Shown piece by piece: positions 16,895 through 24,633 of a stretch of DNA of 36,069 nt (the first letter of the stretch is position 1; every line of letters begins with the position of its first letter). The DNA comes from a virus, in the IMG/VR virus record IMGVR_UViG_3300020156_000458, positions 1-36,069 of that record; one strand, written 5' to 3'. Below the pieces are notes generated by a model. That model was not told the origin of the DNA and ran no database searches. It saw only the letters and a list, made by a program, of their open reading frames with translations. The position numbers were made by a program, and so were the translations under genes.

Positions 16895-16916
16895 GGGGGT
16901 GCCGGACAGCACCCCC
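16895..16916 (-). terminator. Terminator-like hairpin before connector gene
   Basis: A perfect 8-bp stem (GGGGGTGC/GCACCCCC, 6-nt loop) is followed on the minus strand by GUUUCUC. The U tract is weak, so this may attenuate rather than stop transcription. It lies between the small head protein gene (stop 16924) and the connector gene (start 16873). Confidence 0.6.
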
Positions 16917-16923
16917 ACACAGA

Positions 16924-17352
16924 TCAGACCGGCGGATTGGGCGTCGGGACGAGCTGCGGATGCCCCAGAACGGCGATGGCCGCCAGATAGACGTTGCCGC
17001 TGTCGTTGCCGGAGGGGGTGACGGTCAGGCGGACATACCGCTTGCTGCCCAGGTAACCGATCTTGCGGGTCTCGCTGTCGTCGGCATAGGTCATGTCGGC
17101 GAGCACTTCGGTTCCCAGCAGGTTATCGTCGGGAACCGCCATGGCATCCGACAGGGCCGCGTCATCGCCATGCTCGACCAGCACAGCGAAGGTGGCGTTC
17201 GTGTCCGTCAGCGCTCCCGAGAGGATCACGAACGTCAGGCTGTCAAAGCCCTGCACGTCGATGATCTGGGAGACGAAGGCGGTGTTGTCCGTCCCAGCAG
17301 CCTGCGGGCTGATGGCCCGCAGGGGGTGGATATGGTTCATCAGGTCGCGCAT
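16924..17352 (-). CDS. Small structural protein downstream of major capsid
   Basis: The 142-residue protein has an N-terminal tail, then a beta-rich body with IIDVQGFDSLTFVILSGAL, FAVLVEHGDDAAL and KRYVRLTVTPSGNDSGNVYLAAIAVLGHP. Proteins with this pattern follow the capsid gene in many alphaproteobacterial prophages and may be capsid decoration proteins, but I know no confirmed function. GAAGGAGG, 7 nt before the ATG at 17352, decides the start over a second Met five codons later and suggests high expression. Hairpins flank the gene on both sides. Confidence 0.65.
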   Translation of the reverse strand: MRDLMNHIHPLRAISPQAAGTDNTAFVSQIIDVQGFDSLTFVILSGALTDTNATFAVLVEHGDDAALSDAMAVPDDNLLGTEVLADMTYADDSETRKIGYLGSKRYVRLTVTPSGNDSGNVYLAAIAVLGHPQLVPTPNPPV

Positions 17353-17383
17353 GCGTTGGCCTCCTTCAGGCCGGAAAGCGAAG

Positions 17384-17403
17384 CGGCGCCACGAAGGGCG
17401 CCG
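17384..17403 (-). terminator. Possible attenuator hairpin after major capsid gene
   Basis: A 7-bp GC stem (CGGCGCC/GGCGCCG, 6-nt loop) sits between the capsid stop (17435) and the next start (17352). The following minus-strand sequence CUUCGCUUU is only weakly U-rich, so this is less certain than the others. Confidence 0.4.
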
Positions 17404-17434
17404 GCTTTGCAGAGATAGCGGTGATGGGGATGGA

Positions 17435-18829
17435 TCAGCTTGCCGCGAACTTCAGCAGCTTGATCGCATCGAAGTTTTGAACGTCGCCGCCGACGCGCTT
17501 GGTCGTGTAGAACTTCACGAACCGCTTGTCGGTGTAGGGATCGCGCAGCACCCGGATGCCCTGCCGGTCCACGACGATGTAGCCGACCTTGAAATTGCCG
17601 AAGCCGATGGGGAAGGCGTTGGCGGCGATGTCTGGCATATCCTCCAACTCTTCGATGCCATACCCCAGCAGCGACTGAGGCTGGCCGGCGGCGATGTTTC
17701 CCATCGACCACAGATAGTTGCCGTCACCGTCCTTCAGCTTGCGCACTTCCGCCACAGTCGCCCGGTTCATCGTCCAGACAGCCCCCGTCCGGTAAGCCGG
17801 ATGGAGCGCATGGACGAGATCGATCATCTTGTCACCGGGATTGGTGTCGGCAAAGCCACCCGCCTTCCCGGTCGCGATGTACTGAAGCTTGCCCCACGGC
17901 CGGCTGGTGTCCTTCGTGGTCACCGCATTGGCACCATAGCTGAGGAAGCCGCGGGGCTTGCCGACGCCGTCGCCCAGCACGAACGCGGTGTTCTCCACCC
18001 GGATCAGCTTGTCCGCGATCTTGCCCGACAGCCACGCCTCGACGTTCACCGCCGCATCGTCCAGCAGGCGCTGGGTGATGTGCGGCTCGGCATACTGCTC
18101 ATGCACCGGGATGCGGTGGGAACCGACCTGCGGCGTGCCGGTCTCCGAACGGCTGTCCTTCTCGCTGACCCAGCCCCCGGTGGATGCCTCGTCCTTGTCA
18201 TACGGGAACTCATAGGCATCGGTGGTGATGGTGATGTTGTCGGCGATGCTGCGAACGGGGGAGGTCTCGAACAGCCGGGTGCGGACATTGCTGTCCATGC
18301 TGGCCGGAACCCACAGACCGCCGTCCGGGTCCGAACCGTACGACAGCTCATTGCGCATGCCTTCCGGCAGCAGCTCGCCATTGGCACCGCCCCGGCGGAC
18401 ATGGGCGAGGAAGGCAGCGGTGTAGGCGTTGTAGCGCTCCACGTCGCCTTCGGGCACAGCCTCGACCGGCTTGCCGGTGCGGGCGGCGATGAACAGGCGG
18501 GCTTCGTTGCGCAGATCGTTGCCTTGCGGATCGCCGTTGCCGCCACCGACGGTCAGACGGCCGATGTCCTTTGCCTGCTTGTCCAGCGCCGCCTGAAGCT
18601 CGGTGATGGCAGCGTTGATCTTGTCCACCTTGGCGAGGGTCTCGGGAAGGGCCTGTCCGCCCTTCTCAATCTCCGCAAGGCGCTGATCGTTCGCGGCCTT
18701 GAACTCTTCGAAGGCCGTCCCGATGGCGGCAACCAGTTCCACCGGATTGGTCGGGTTGTTGTGCGGGGCAGCCGGGCCGGCGAAGACGGCGAGCGAACTG
18801 CCCCGCTTGATGTCGAGAAGCGTCTGCAT
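17435..18829 (-). CDS. HK97-family major capsid protein
   Basis: The 464-residue protein has the HK97 layout: an N-terminal coiled-coil delta domain (about residues 30-95) that acts as an internal scaffold, then a capsid body with EGMRNELSYGSDPDGGLWVPASM, GWVSEKDSRSETGTP and an end with GYGIEELEDMP and VVDRQGIRVLRDPYTDK. The scaffold part is probably removed by the ClpP-like protease encoded next to it. An AGAGGTAA site lies before the ATG at 18829, overlapping the end of the protease gene. Length and motif order fit the family closely. Confidence 0.93.
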   Translation of the reverse strand: MQTLLDIKRGSSLAVFAGPAAPHNNPTNPVELVAAIGTAFEEFKAANDQRLAEIEKGGQALPETLAKVDKINAAITELQAALDKQAKDIGRLTVGGGNGDPQGNDLRNEARLFIAARTGKPVEAVPEGDVERYNAYTAAFLAHVRRGGANGELLPEGMRNELSYGSDPDGGLWVPASMDSNVRTRLFETSPVRSIADNITITTDAYEFPYDKDEASTGGWVSEKDSRSETGTPQVGSHRIPVHEQYAEPHITQRLLDDAAVNVEAWLSGKIADKLIRVENTAFVLGDGVGKPRGFLSYGANAVTTKDTSRPWGKLQYIATGKAGGFADTNPGDKMIDLVHALHPAYRTGAVWTMNRATVAEVRKLKDGDGNYLWSMGNIAAGQPQSLLGYGIEELEDMPDIAANAFPIGFGNFKVGYIVVDRQGIRVLRDPYTDKRFVKFYTTKRVGGDVQNFDAIKLLKFAAS

Positions 18830-18835
18830 GGGTTC

Positions 18836-19696
18836 TTACCTCTTGATGGTCGCGTGGAGCCGCGCGAGGGCGGCGGTCAGTTCAGCGTCGTCTTCACCAG
18901 CGTCCTGCATGGCTTCGACGGCAGAAAGGCCGGAGCGCAGCAGCGCCCGAGCCTGGGAGCGGGACAGCCCAGCGTCACGCGTGAGCACCCGCTCGAAATC
19001 CCGTTTGGTGTTGGCCGGGCCAACCTGAAGCGCCCGAAGCGCGGCCGGCACGTTGGCGAAGACGGTCAGATCGAAGGCCGCCTGGGCGGGGGTCTCGCCA
19101 CCCTTGGCCTGGGCAAAGCCCAGCTCGACGGCCTGATCGCCGCTCATCCAGGTTTCCGCATCCATCATGGCGCGAACGGCGGCAGCGTCCTGACCGGTTC
19201 GCTCCGCATAGGTTTTCGCCAGAGCGGTATCGATCTGCTCCAGCACCCCGGACGCTTCGGTCATGGCCCTGCGGTCACCGGCCACCACGGTCCAGGCGTT
19301 GTGGATCATCAGGAAAGCGTTGGATGGCACCGTGATATGGTCGCCGGCCATCGCGATCAGGCTCGCCGCCGAAGCGGCAAGACCGACCACCTCGACTTCG
19401 ACACGGGCCGGATGGGCCTTCAGATCGTTGTGCATGGCGATGCCGTCGAACACGTCACCACCGGGCGAATTGATCTTCAGGTGGATCGTGCCACCCCTGA
19501 TGCCGGCGAGCTGGGCGCGCAGATCGGACGCACTGACCCCCCACATGCCGATTTCGTCGTAGAGGGTGATTTCGGTTCGGTCGCCAGATGCGTTGACCGC
19601 AAAGTCACGGCCGGCAGCACGATTGAAAAAGGGCCTGCGCGTTTGCGTCAGACCCTCGGGAGCGTCGATGCGGTTGAAGATGGCGAAGTGATTCAT
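18836..19696 (-). CDS. ClpP-like prohead maturation protease
   Basis: The 286-residue protein is a ClpP-type serine peptidase (S14-like) used by HK97-like phages to trim the capsid. It shows INSPGGDVFDGIAMHNDL (about 75-92), the nucleophile segment GLAASAASLIAMAG with Ser109 in the ClpP position, MIHNAW with His132, and WMSGDQAVELGFAQ (183-196) near the acidic residue. A C-terminal tail beyond the peptidase fold is rich in helices. The ATG at 19696 overlaps the portal stop as ATGA. A longer frame upstream lies over the portal gene and is not used. Confidence 0.92.
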   Translation of the reverse strand: MNHFAIFNRIDAPEGLTQTRRPFFNRAAGRDFAVNASGDRTEITLYDEIGMWGVSASDLRAQLAGIRGGTIHLKINSPGGDVFDGIAMHNDLKAHPARVEVEVVGLAASAASLIAMAGDHITVPSNAFLMIHNAWTVVAGDRRAMTEASGVLEQIDTALAKTYAERTGQDAAAVRAMMDAETWMSGDQAVELGFAQAKGGETPAQAAFDLTVFANVPAALRALQVGPANTKRDFERVLTRDAGLSRSQARALLRSGLSAVEAMQDAGEDDAELTAALARLHATIKR

Positions 19697-20922
19697 GACT
19701 GGGTGCCTCCGGGTTCGACCGGCATGCCGCCGGTTTGCCGGACCATGTTCCCCTCGACGATGAATTCGTCGCCGCCCAGGTCCGTTCGCGGGTTGCGGTC
19801 TTCCAGCGCCCGCCACTCGTTTGCATTGATGACGCCGTTGCGACGCTGGATTTGCAGAGCTTCGGCCCGGCTCTTGCTGTCGCCACGCAACAGGGCATCG
19901 ACGTTGTGTTTCACGTACAAAGACGGGTCGTTGTCGAGCAAGTCACGTCCAATGCATTGCTCCCAGCAAACCAGCCAGGGGGCCAAGCTGTCGGTGACGA
20001 ATTCAAGCGCTTGGTGCTCGATGTTGTTGTTCGTGGAACGGTCAAGGTCCGCGATCTTGTGCGGCGGAACGCCGAAGATGCCTGCGATTTCCGAACGGTT
20101 GAATTTCCGGCCTTCAAGATACTGCGCGTCTTCCATGGAAATGCTGACAGGCTTGTACTCAACCCCTTGATCCAAGATCGCCACCCGGTGCGCGTTCTGC
20201 CCACCGGCATAGAGGGATTCGAAGTCCTGCCGCATCTCCGCCTTGTTGCCGATCTTTCCGGCGGCCTGAAGGATGCCAAGGGGCTTTGCCCCGTTTGAGA
20301 AGAAGCGCGACCCGTGCTCACGCATTGCCAGACCGTCGCCGATGGTCTCGCGATGGAGCCGAATTGGGTTAAGGCCGGTCACGCCATCATCACTGTCCGA
20401 CCAGAGATGCAGGACGTCCTGACGCGCCAACTCCACCCGCCGTCCATCGGCACGGGTGTAGACGTAGGAAACGGCGAGGGTGCGCTCGTCTTGCTTGGGC
20501 TGGACACGATCCGGATGCAGGCGTAGCAGCTCTTGGACATCACCCCGGAAGCCACGGACCTTCAACGAGAAAGCATTGCCCCGGTACAGCAAATCGCGCT
20601 GCTTCAGCTTCCGCCACTGGAAGCTGGTCTGCCATTCGTTCGGGCGGTCGTGCAGCAGGCGGTAAACCGGCAGGTCGGTGGCCGGCTGCCGCTCCGAAGA
20701 GGTTTTCCGGAACAGCACCAGGGGAAGGTGCGCGATGCTGTTGGTCAGCACACGCACACAGGCGGCCACCGCGGCGAAGCGCTGGGCGGAATCCACCGTT
20801 ACGGCAGCGCCCGACGCCGACGTGTAGCCCCCCAGAAGCTGACTGATCACGGTTTGCAGATCCGTGGGTTCGGTGATTTCGGCCCGGTGGCGGCGGGGGC
20901 CGTTCCGCTTCGTCTTCTTCAT
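19693..20922 (-). CDS. HK97-family portal protein
   Basis: The 409-residue protein fits the HK97 portal family: AVTVDSAQRFAAVAACVRVLTNSIAHLPL at the N-terminus, LKQRDLLYRGNAFSLKV, a DVLHLWSDSDDGVTGLNPI loop, and the conserved helix FNRSEIAGIFGVPPHKIAD. It forms the dodecameric DNA channel at the capsid vertex and docks the terminase. The first residues are basic. The start at 20922 follows a GGGAG element about 12 nt away and lies 16 nt after the terminase stop; the ATGA overlap with the protease start couples the next gene. Confidence 0.92.
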   Translation of the reverse strand: MKKTKRNGPRRHRAEITEPTDLQTVISQLLGGYTSASGAAVTVDSAQRFAAVAACVRVLTNSIAHLPLVLFRKTSSERQPATDLPVYRLLHDRPNEWQTSFQWRKLKQRDLLYRGNAFSLKVRGFRGDVQELLRLHPDRVQPKQDERTLAVSYVYTRADGRRVELARQDVLHLWSDSDDGVTGLNPIRLHRETIGDGLAMREHGSRFFSNGAKPLGILQAAGKIGNKAEMRQDFESLYAGGQNAHRVAILDQGVEYKPVSISMEDAQYLEGRKFNRSEIAGIFGVPPHKIADLDRSTNNNIEHQALEFVTDSLAPWLVCWEQCIGRDLLDNDPSLYVKHNVDALLRGDSKSRAEALQIQRRNGVINANEWRALEDRNPRTDLGGDEFIVEGNMVRQTGGMPVEPGGTQS

Positions 20923-20938
20923 GCGGCTTCTGCTCCCA

Positions 20939-22636
20939 TCACCCGAACATGCCACCGGACTGGTAGTCGATCTCTGTGCCGCCATCGGCGTGGAAGACGA
21001 TGGCGCGGCCAAGCGCCATGACGGCGGCGACAATGCCGTCGATGCGCTCGCCGCTGGTCGCCTTGTTCGGCTTGATGTTGTCGGCGGCGTCCCGGTCGAT
21101 GGCGACGTTCTCCGCCATCCAGTCCAGCACCGGGTGGCCGCCGTGCGCCAGCTCGTGCCCCACGACCATGGCTTCGAAGCGCTTGGCCGGAGCCGACATC
21201 GATGCGAAGCCCTGCCCGAACGGCACCATCGGCAGACCGTCCGCCGTCAGGTTGGTGACGAGCTGGGTCGCGTTCCAGCGGTCATAGGGGGCTTCGATCA
21301 GGCTGTAGGCGCCCGCATCCTCGCGGATCGCCGCTTCGACCGCGCCATAGTCCACCACGTTGCCGGGGGTGGCGGTCATGGCCTTATCCCGCGCCCATAG
21401 GTCATACGGCACCCGGTCCCGGCGAGACCGCAGGTCGATGTTGCGTTCCGGCACGAAGAAACGGGGCACGACGAACCACGGATCGTCGTCGCCCTGCGGC
21501 GGGAACAGCTTCAACCAGGCGGTGATGTCGGTGGTGCTGGACAGGTCCAGCGCGCCGAAGCACGGACGGCCAAACAGGAAGCGGGGCAGTTCCTTCCAGC
21601 CGACCGGGCCGACGCATTGCCGCCAATCGGCCATCGGCAGCCAGCGGGTGTCCTGCTGCGTCCACATGTTCAGATGCAGGCGCTTAAAGGTGTTCTCGTA
21701 GCCCGGCACCCGCTTGGCGTGGGCGCATTCCTGCATCAGGTATTCGAGCGACACGGCATCGCCCACGGACGGGTTGGCCTTCGCCCAGGTGCGCGGATCG
21801 GTCCAGTCGTCCGCCTCGTCCGCCATGAACAGGATGGGCAGCAGTGACGGATCGTCATCGACGCCGTCACGCACCCGCACAGCCTGTTCATGCACCTCCC
21901 AGCAGATGCCCTGACGGCGGGAACCCGCCGTGGTCATCAGCGCCTCCAACGGCTCTTCGCGGGCGCCCACCGCGGTGTGCAGAACGTCCAGCAGATCCCG
22001 GTTCGGCTGGGTGTGCAGTTCGTCGAAGATGATGCCGGAGGGGTTCAGCCCGTGCTTCGTCTCCGCGTCGGACGACAGAACGCCGTAGCTCGCCATCAGC
22101 CGGGCGCAGATGACGGACCGCTTGAACACCTCGCAGGCGCGCGAAAGCTGGGGCGAAGCCAGCACCATGCTGGCCGCCTCGCGGAAGACGATGCTGGCCT
22201 GTTCGCGGTCTGCGGCGGCGGAATAGATTTCGGCCGACCGCTCGCCGGCCAGCAGCAGCAGCAGCGCCAGACCGGCGGCGAAGGTGCTCTTGCCGTTCTT
22301 GCGGGCGATGAACAGGTACGCCCGCCGCACCACCCGCCGGCCGGTGGATGCCCACTTGAAGCCGAAGATGATGCTGACGACGCGGCGCTGCCAGTACTTC
22401 AGGTGGAAGGGCTTGCCGGCCAGCCGGCCCTTCGAATGCCGCAGGAAGGTGGGGAAGAAATCGCATGCCTTGTCCGCCGCAGCCTTGTCGAAGACGAAGC
22501 GGGGATCGTTGGCATAGCGCTCCCAGAGCCGGTCCACCACGGCGGCGGCGTGGGCTTCCGCAAACGCGATCACCTCCGCCTCAGTGGGCGGGGTGACGGT
22601 CACGGCATCACTGGAGCCAGCCGACTGGATCGTCAT
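20939..22636 (-). CDS. terL: Terminase large subunit
   Basis: The 565-residue protein is a Terminase_1-type packaging motor. The ATPase half shows a Walker A variant ARKNGKST (residues 111-118), Walker B GIIFDE (201-206) and the TTAG coupling motif (235-238). The C-terminal nuclease half has the FGALDLSSTTDITAW aspartate strand typical of the RNase H-like fold. It cuts and translocates phage DNA into proheads. The frame overlaps the end of terS by 29 nt when started at 22636; earlier Met codons within the overlap (for example near 22660) are possible. Confidence 0.93.
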   Translation of the reverse strand: MTIQSAGSSDAVTVTPPTEAEVIAFAEAHAAAVVDRLWERYANDPRFVFDKAAADKACDFFPTFLRHSKGRLAGKPFHLKYWQRRVVSIIFGFKWASTGRRVVRRAYLFIARKNGKSTFAAGLALLLLLAGERSAEIYSAAADREQASIVFREAASMVLASPQLSRACEVFKRSVICARLMASYGVLSSDAETKHGLNPSGIIFDELHTQPNRDLLDVLHTAVGAREEPLEALMTTAGSRRQGICWEVHEQAVRVRDGVDDDPSLLPILFMADEADDWTDPRTWAKANPSVGDAVSLEYLMQECAHAKRVPGYENTFKRLHLNMWTQQDTRWLPMADWRQCVGPVGWKELPRFLFGRPCFGALDLSSTTDITAWLKLFPPQGDDDPWFVVPRFFVPERNIDLRSRRDRVPYDLWARDKAMTATPGNVVDYGAVEAAIREDAGAYSLIEAPYDRWNATQLVTNLTADGLPMVPFGQGFASMSAPAKRFEAMVVGHELAHGGHPVLDWMAENVAIDRDAADNIKPNKATSGERIDGIVAAVMALGRAIVFHADGGTEIDYQSGGMFG

Positions 22637-23168
22637 GATTCGCCTGGGGCTTGGGGGCATCGGACGAATGCGCCGTGGGGGACGGCGCATCGGGGAGCGG
22701 CAACTGGTACTGGCGCGCGGCGCCGAGCTGCGCCGCGGTGCTGATCCGGGCCTTGGTGTTCTGGGTCAACTGGTCGCTGTACTTCGCCATCAGCCGGGCT
22801 TGGGCGTTCATCACGCCCACCTCCGGCCGGGTGCGCACATAGCCCGTCTCGGTCGTGTAGGTGATGCCCTTGCGGTCGACCACCTTCTTGCAGCGCAGAT
22901 ACAGAGCGCGGGCCTCGCAGTAGGCGCGGAAGGTGGTCAGGTCGGACGGACGCCCCAGGCCGGTGGACAGGAAGCGCGGCAGCTCTTCCAGCCACACCTC
23001 CCGCTCGCCCTTGGTCAGGGAGGCGGGAGGCGCGAACTCCGATGCCGGCTCCGTCGACGCGACGGCAGGCGGGGCCTCCGTCGCCGGGGCCGCCGCTCGC
23101 TTGCGCCGTCCGGGGTTGCCGGCGAGGGCATTCAACGCCTCCGCCTTTGGCTTCCTTCCTCTCGTCAC
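22608..23168 (-). CDS. terS: Terminase small subunit, P27 family
   Basis: The 186-residue protein starts with GTG at 23168 and opens TRGRKPKAEALNALAGNPGRRKR, the usual basic start of P27-type small terminases, followed by a Pro/Ala-rich linker, then the LTKGEREVWLEELPRFLSTG helix and the DLTTFRAYCEARALY helix that define the family. It recognises the packaging site and loads TerL. An AAGG element precedes the start closely. With the HNH nuclease upstream it forms the HNH-TerS-TerL set of cos-type phages. Confidence 0.9.
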   Translation of the reverse strand: MTRGRKPKAEALNALAGNPGRRKRAAAPATEAPPAVASTEPASEFAPPASLTKGEREVWLEELPRFLSTGLGRPSDLTTFRAYCEARALYLRCKKVVDRKGITYTTETGYVRTRPEVGVMNAQARLMAKYSDQLTQNTKARISTAAQLGAARQYQLPLPDAPSPTAHSSDAPKPQANHDDPVGWLQ

Positions 23169-23260
23169 CGCCTTGGCTCAGAAAAAAAAGTTATTTCCCA
23201 ATTTCGCGAACGTGCGCGCGGGGTTAAGGCACCGGTCCGTGGGGCGAAAGGTCCCAAGGA

Positions 23261-23677
23261 TCAGACTCCCCCCATCCGCCGGGGGCACCGGCCGGGAGCC
23301 GGCTGCCCAGCGCGGGCCGCCGCCCGCTCCGCCGCCTGTTTCGGCCCGTCGTGGCAGGGCTTGCACAGGCTTTGGGTGTTGTCGCGGCTGAAGAACAGCG
23401 CGCGGTCGCCGTGGTGCGGCTTGATGTGGTCGACCACAGTCGCCGCGACGGTTAAGCCGTGCTCCCCGCACATGCGGCACAGCGGCTCCACCGACAGCCG
23501 CCACGCTCGGATGTCCAGCCACGACTTGACCTTGTACCAGCCGCGCCACGGCTGCGCTTCTTGACGGGCGCGGTCGTGGCGTTGGCGGTCTTCGGCAGCG
23601 TGGGCATCGCAGAAGCGGCTATCGGTCAGACGACCGCAGCCGGGACGGGCGCAGGGTTTTTTTGGCTTCCAGGGCAT
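23261..23677 (-). CDS. Phage HNH endonuclease, packaging-associated
   Basis: The 138-residue protein has the HNH core: CRMCG (Cys67, Cys70), VVDHIKPHHGD with the Asp83-His84 pair, then SRDNTQSLCKPCHDGPK with Asn100, the second Cys pair (105, 108) and His109. A further Cys cluster at the N-terminus (9, 14, 23) may bind zinc. HNH enzymes beside TerS and TerL in HK97-type phages are needed for cutting at cos. No convincing ribosome site precedes the ATG at 23677. The location right after the strong inverted repeat at 23698-23734 fits a packaging-site neighbourhood. Confidence 0.9.
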   Translation of the reverse strand: MPWKPKKPCARPGCGRLTDSRFCDAHAAEDRQRHDRARQEAQPWRGWYKVKSWLDIRAWRLSVEPLCRMCGEHGLTVAATVVDHIKPHHGDRALFFSRDNTQSLCKPCHDGPKQAAERAAARAGQPAPGRCPRRMGGV

Positions 23678-23697
23678 ATCGGGGAGGGTTGAAACGC

Positions 23698-23734
23698 AGT
23701 GCGCCCGGCTCGGGTTACCCCGGCCGGGCGCACT
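23698..23734. repeat. Perfect 12-bp inverted repeat between early operon and packaging genes
   Basis: Arms AGTGCGCCCGGC (23698-23709) and GCCGGGCGCACT (23723-23734) are perfectly complementary, and the 13-nt loop itself contains GGGT/TACCC-like complementarity. It lies in the only sizeable gap between the replication genes and the HNH-TerS-TerL block. It could be a terminator without a U tract, or part of a cos region. I cannot tell which. Confidence 0.75.
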
Positions 23735-23778
23735 AACTCAATCTAGTGGGGAAGCTAACAGAAAACCGCCCGTGTCCG

Positions 23779-24360
23779 TCAAGAGGGATTTTTTGGCACA
23801 GCGAGACCAAATGTTGCGGCGTAGCCCGCCAGCACCTTCAACACCGCGTCGCGGGTCCGGTCTTCCCGCACACCCAGAAGCTTGTCCAGCGCGGCCGGTG
23901 ACGCTTCACCGGTCAGCACCTTGACCGTGACCACGTCGAGATAGAGCGCGTCATGCCGGCCGCGCAGCAGCCCCGCCTTGCCGGATGCGCGCACCGCCGC
24001 CCGCCACTCCGCCACCCGTCGCGCCGGAGCCGACACCGCCCACGATACGGTGCCGCCGGACGGAGCCAGCGGCGGGCTGGTGCGGTTGCCGCCGTCGACC
24101 GCCAGCCGCGACGGATCAATCGCCCGCAGCCCCGACGCCGTCCCGATCTCGGTCGCCAACCCACGGCCGATGTCGACGGCAGCAGCGAGCTGCGCCACGT
24201 CCATCCGGCCACGGGCATACATCAGCGCCACCCAACCGCGCCCACACACCAGCCCCGGCACCGCCGGGTCGCCCCGCTCCGGCAGGTCGCGCAGCCGGCC
24301 GGTGATCAGCCCGTCACTGTCGCCTTCACCCCTGCCCGGTATCACCGCTCCGCCATCCAT
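23779..24360 (-). CDS. Unknown protein at the end of the early operon
   Basis: The 193-residue protein is not recognised. It has a Gly/Arg-rich start, a helical stretch around DVAQLAAAVDIGRGLATEIG, and a C-terminal region (about 130-190) with YLDVVTVKVLTGEASPAALDKLLGVREDRTRDAVLKVLAGYA that looks like a small helical DNA-binding fold. The frame is open further upstream through the iteron array, but the ATG at 24360 with a GGGAG element 10 nt away is the plausible start. As the last gene before the late block it could be a late regulator. That is inference from position only. Confidence 0.6.
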   Translation of the reverse strand: MDGGAVIPGRGEGDSDGLITGRLRDLPERGDPAVPGLVCGRGWVALMYARGRMDVAQLAAAVDIGRGLATEIGTASGLRAIDPSRLAVDGGNRTSPPLAPSGGTVSWAVSAPARRVAEWRAAVRASGKAGLLRGRHDALYLDVVTVKVLTGEASPAALDKLLGVREDRTRDAVLKVLAGYAATFGLAVPKNPS

Positions 24361-24368
24361 GCCCGAAT

Positions 24369-24627
24369 GCTCCCTGTTGCTCCCCGCCCGGCGGGAATGC
24401 TCCCTCTCTGAACCCCTTGGAAAATCTCGTTTTAGGGAGGATAGGGAGGATAGGGAGCAATAATCGGAGGTCTGCCATACGCGCCCGCACGCCCCCGCGC
24501 ACACACATATGTGAGACCCCCGAAAATCGCTCCCTATCCTCCCTATGCTCCCTAAACCCAGCATTTCCGCGCCTTTCCCCAAGGTAGCCATGCCCGCGAT
24601 TGCTCCCTCTGGGGTCGATTGCTCCCT
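24369..24627. repeat. Iteron array of GCTCCCT, probable replication origin
   Basis: The 7-mer GCTCCCT occurs six times on the plus strand (from 24369, 24399, 24529, 24547, 24602, 24621) and once on the minus strand (24452-24458). Near copies lie at 24379, 24538, 24434 and 24443. In both central blocks copies follow at exactly 9-bp spacing. The array fills the gap between the D5-type helicase gene and the next gene, the usual place for the origin of phages and plasmids that use such helicases. The last copy begins upstream of the helicase stop by only a few bases. Confidence 0.75.
24431..24556. repeat. 28-bp inverted repeat with one mismatch inside the iteron array
   Basis: The left arm (24431-24458) is three 9-bp units of the form AGGGAGGAT preceded by TTT. 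The right arm (24529-24556) is its reverse complement except at one base (24440). A 70-nt centre separates them and includes an alternating purine-pyrimidine ACACACATATGTG tract. The arms could form a cruciform on DNA or a very long RNA hairpin. Confidence 0.85.
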
Positions 24628-24633
24628 GTCCCG

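Noticed and set aside
17093-20170. Open frame of about 1000 codons on the plus strand opposite capsid, protease and portal
   Set aside because: It runs across three well-recognised minus-strand genes and their intergenic gaps and has no recognisable domain.
24369-24627. CRISPR array
   Set aside because: The repeats are only 7-9 bp, occur in both orientations, and spacing is either 9 bp or irregular. There are no unique spacers of equal length and no cas genes.
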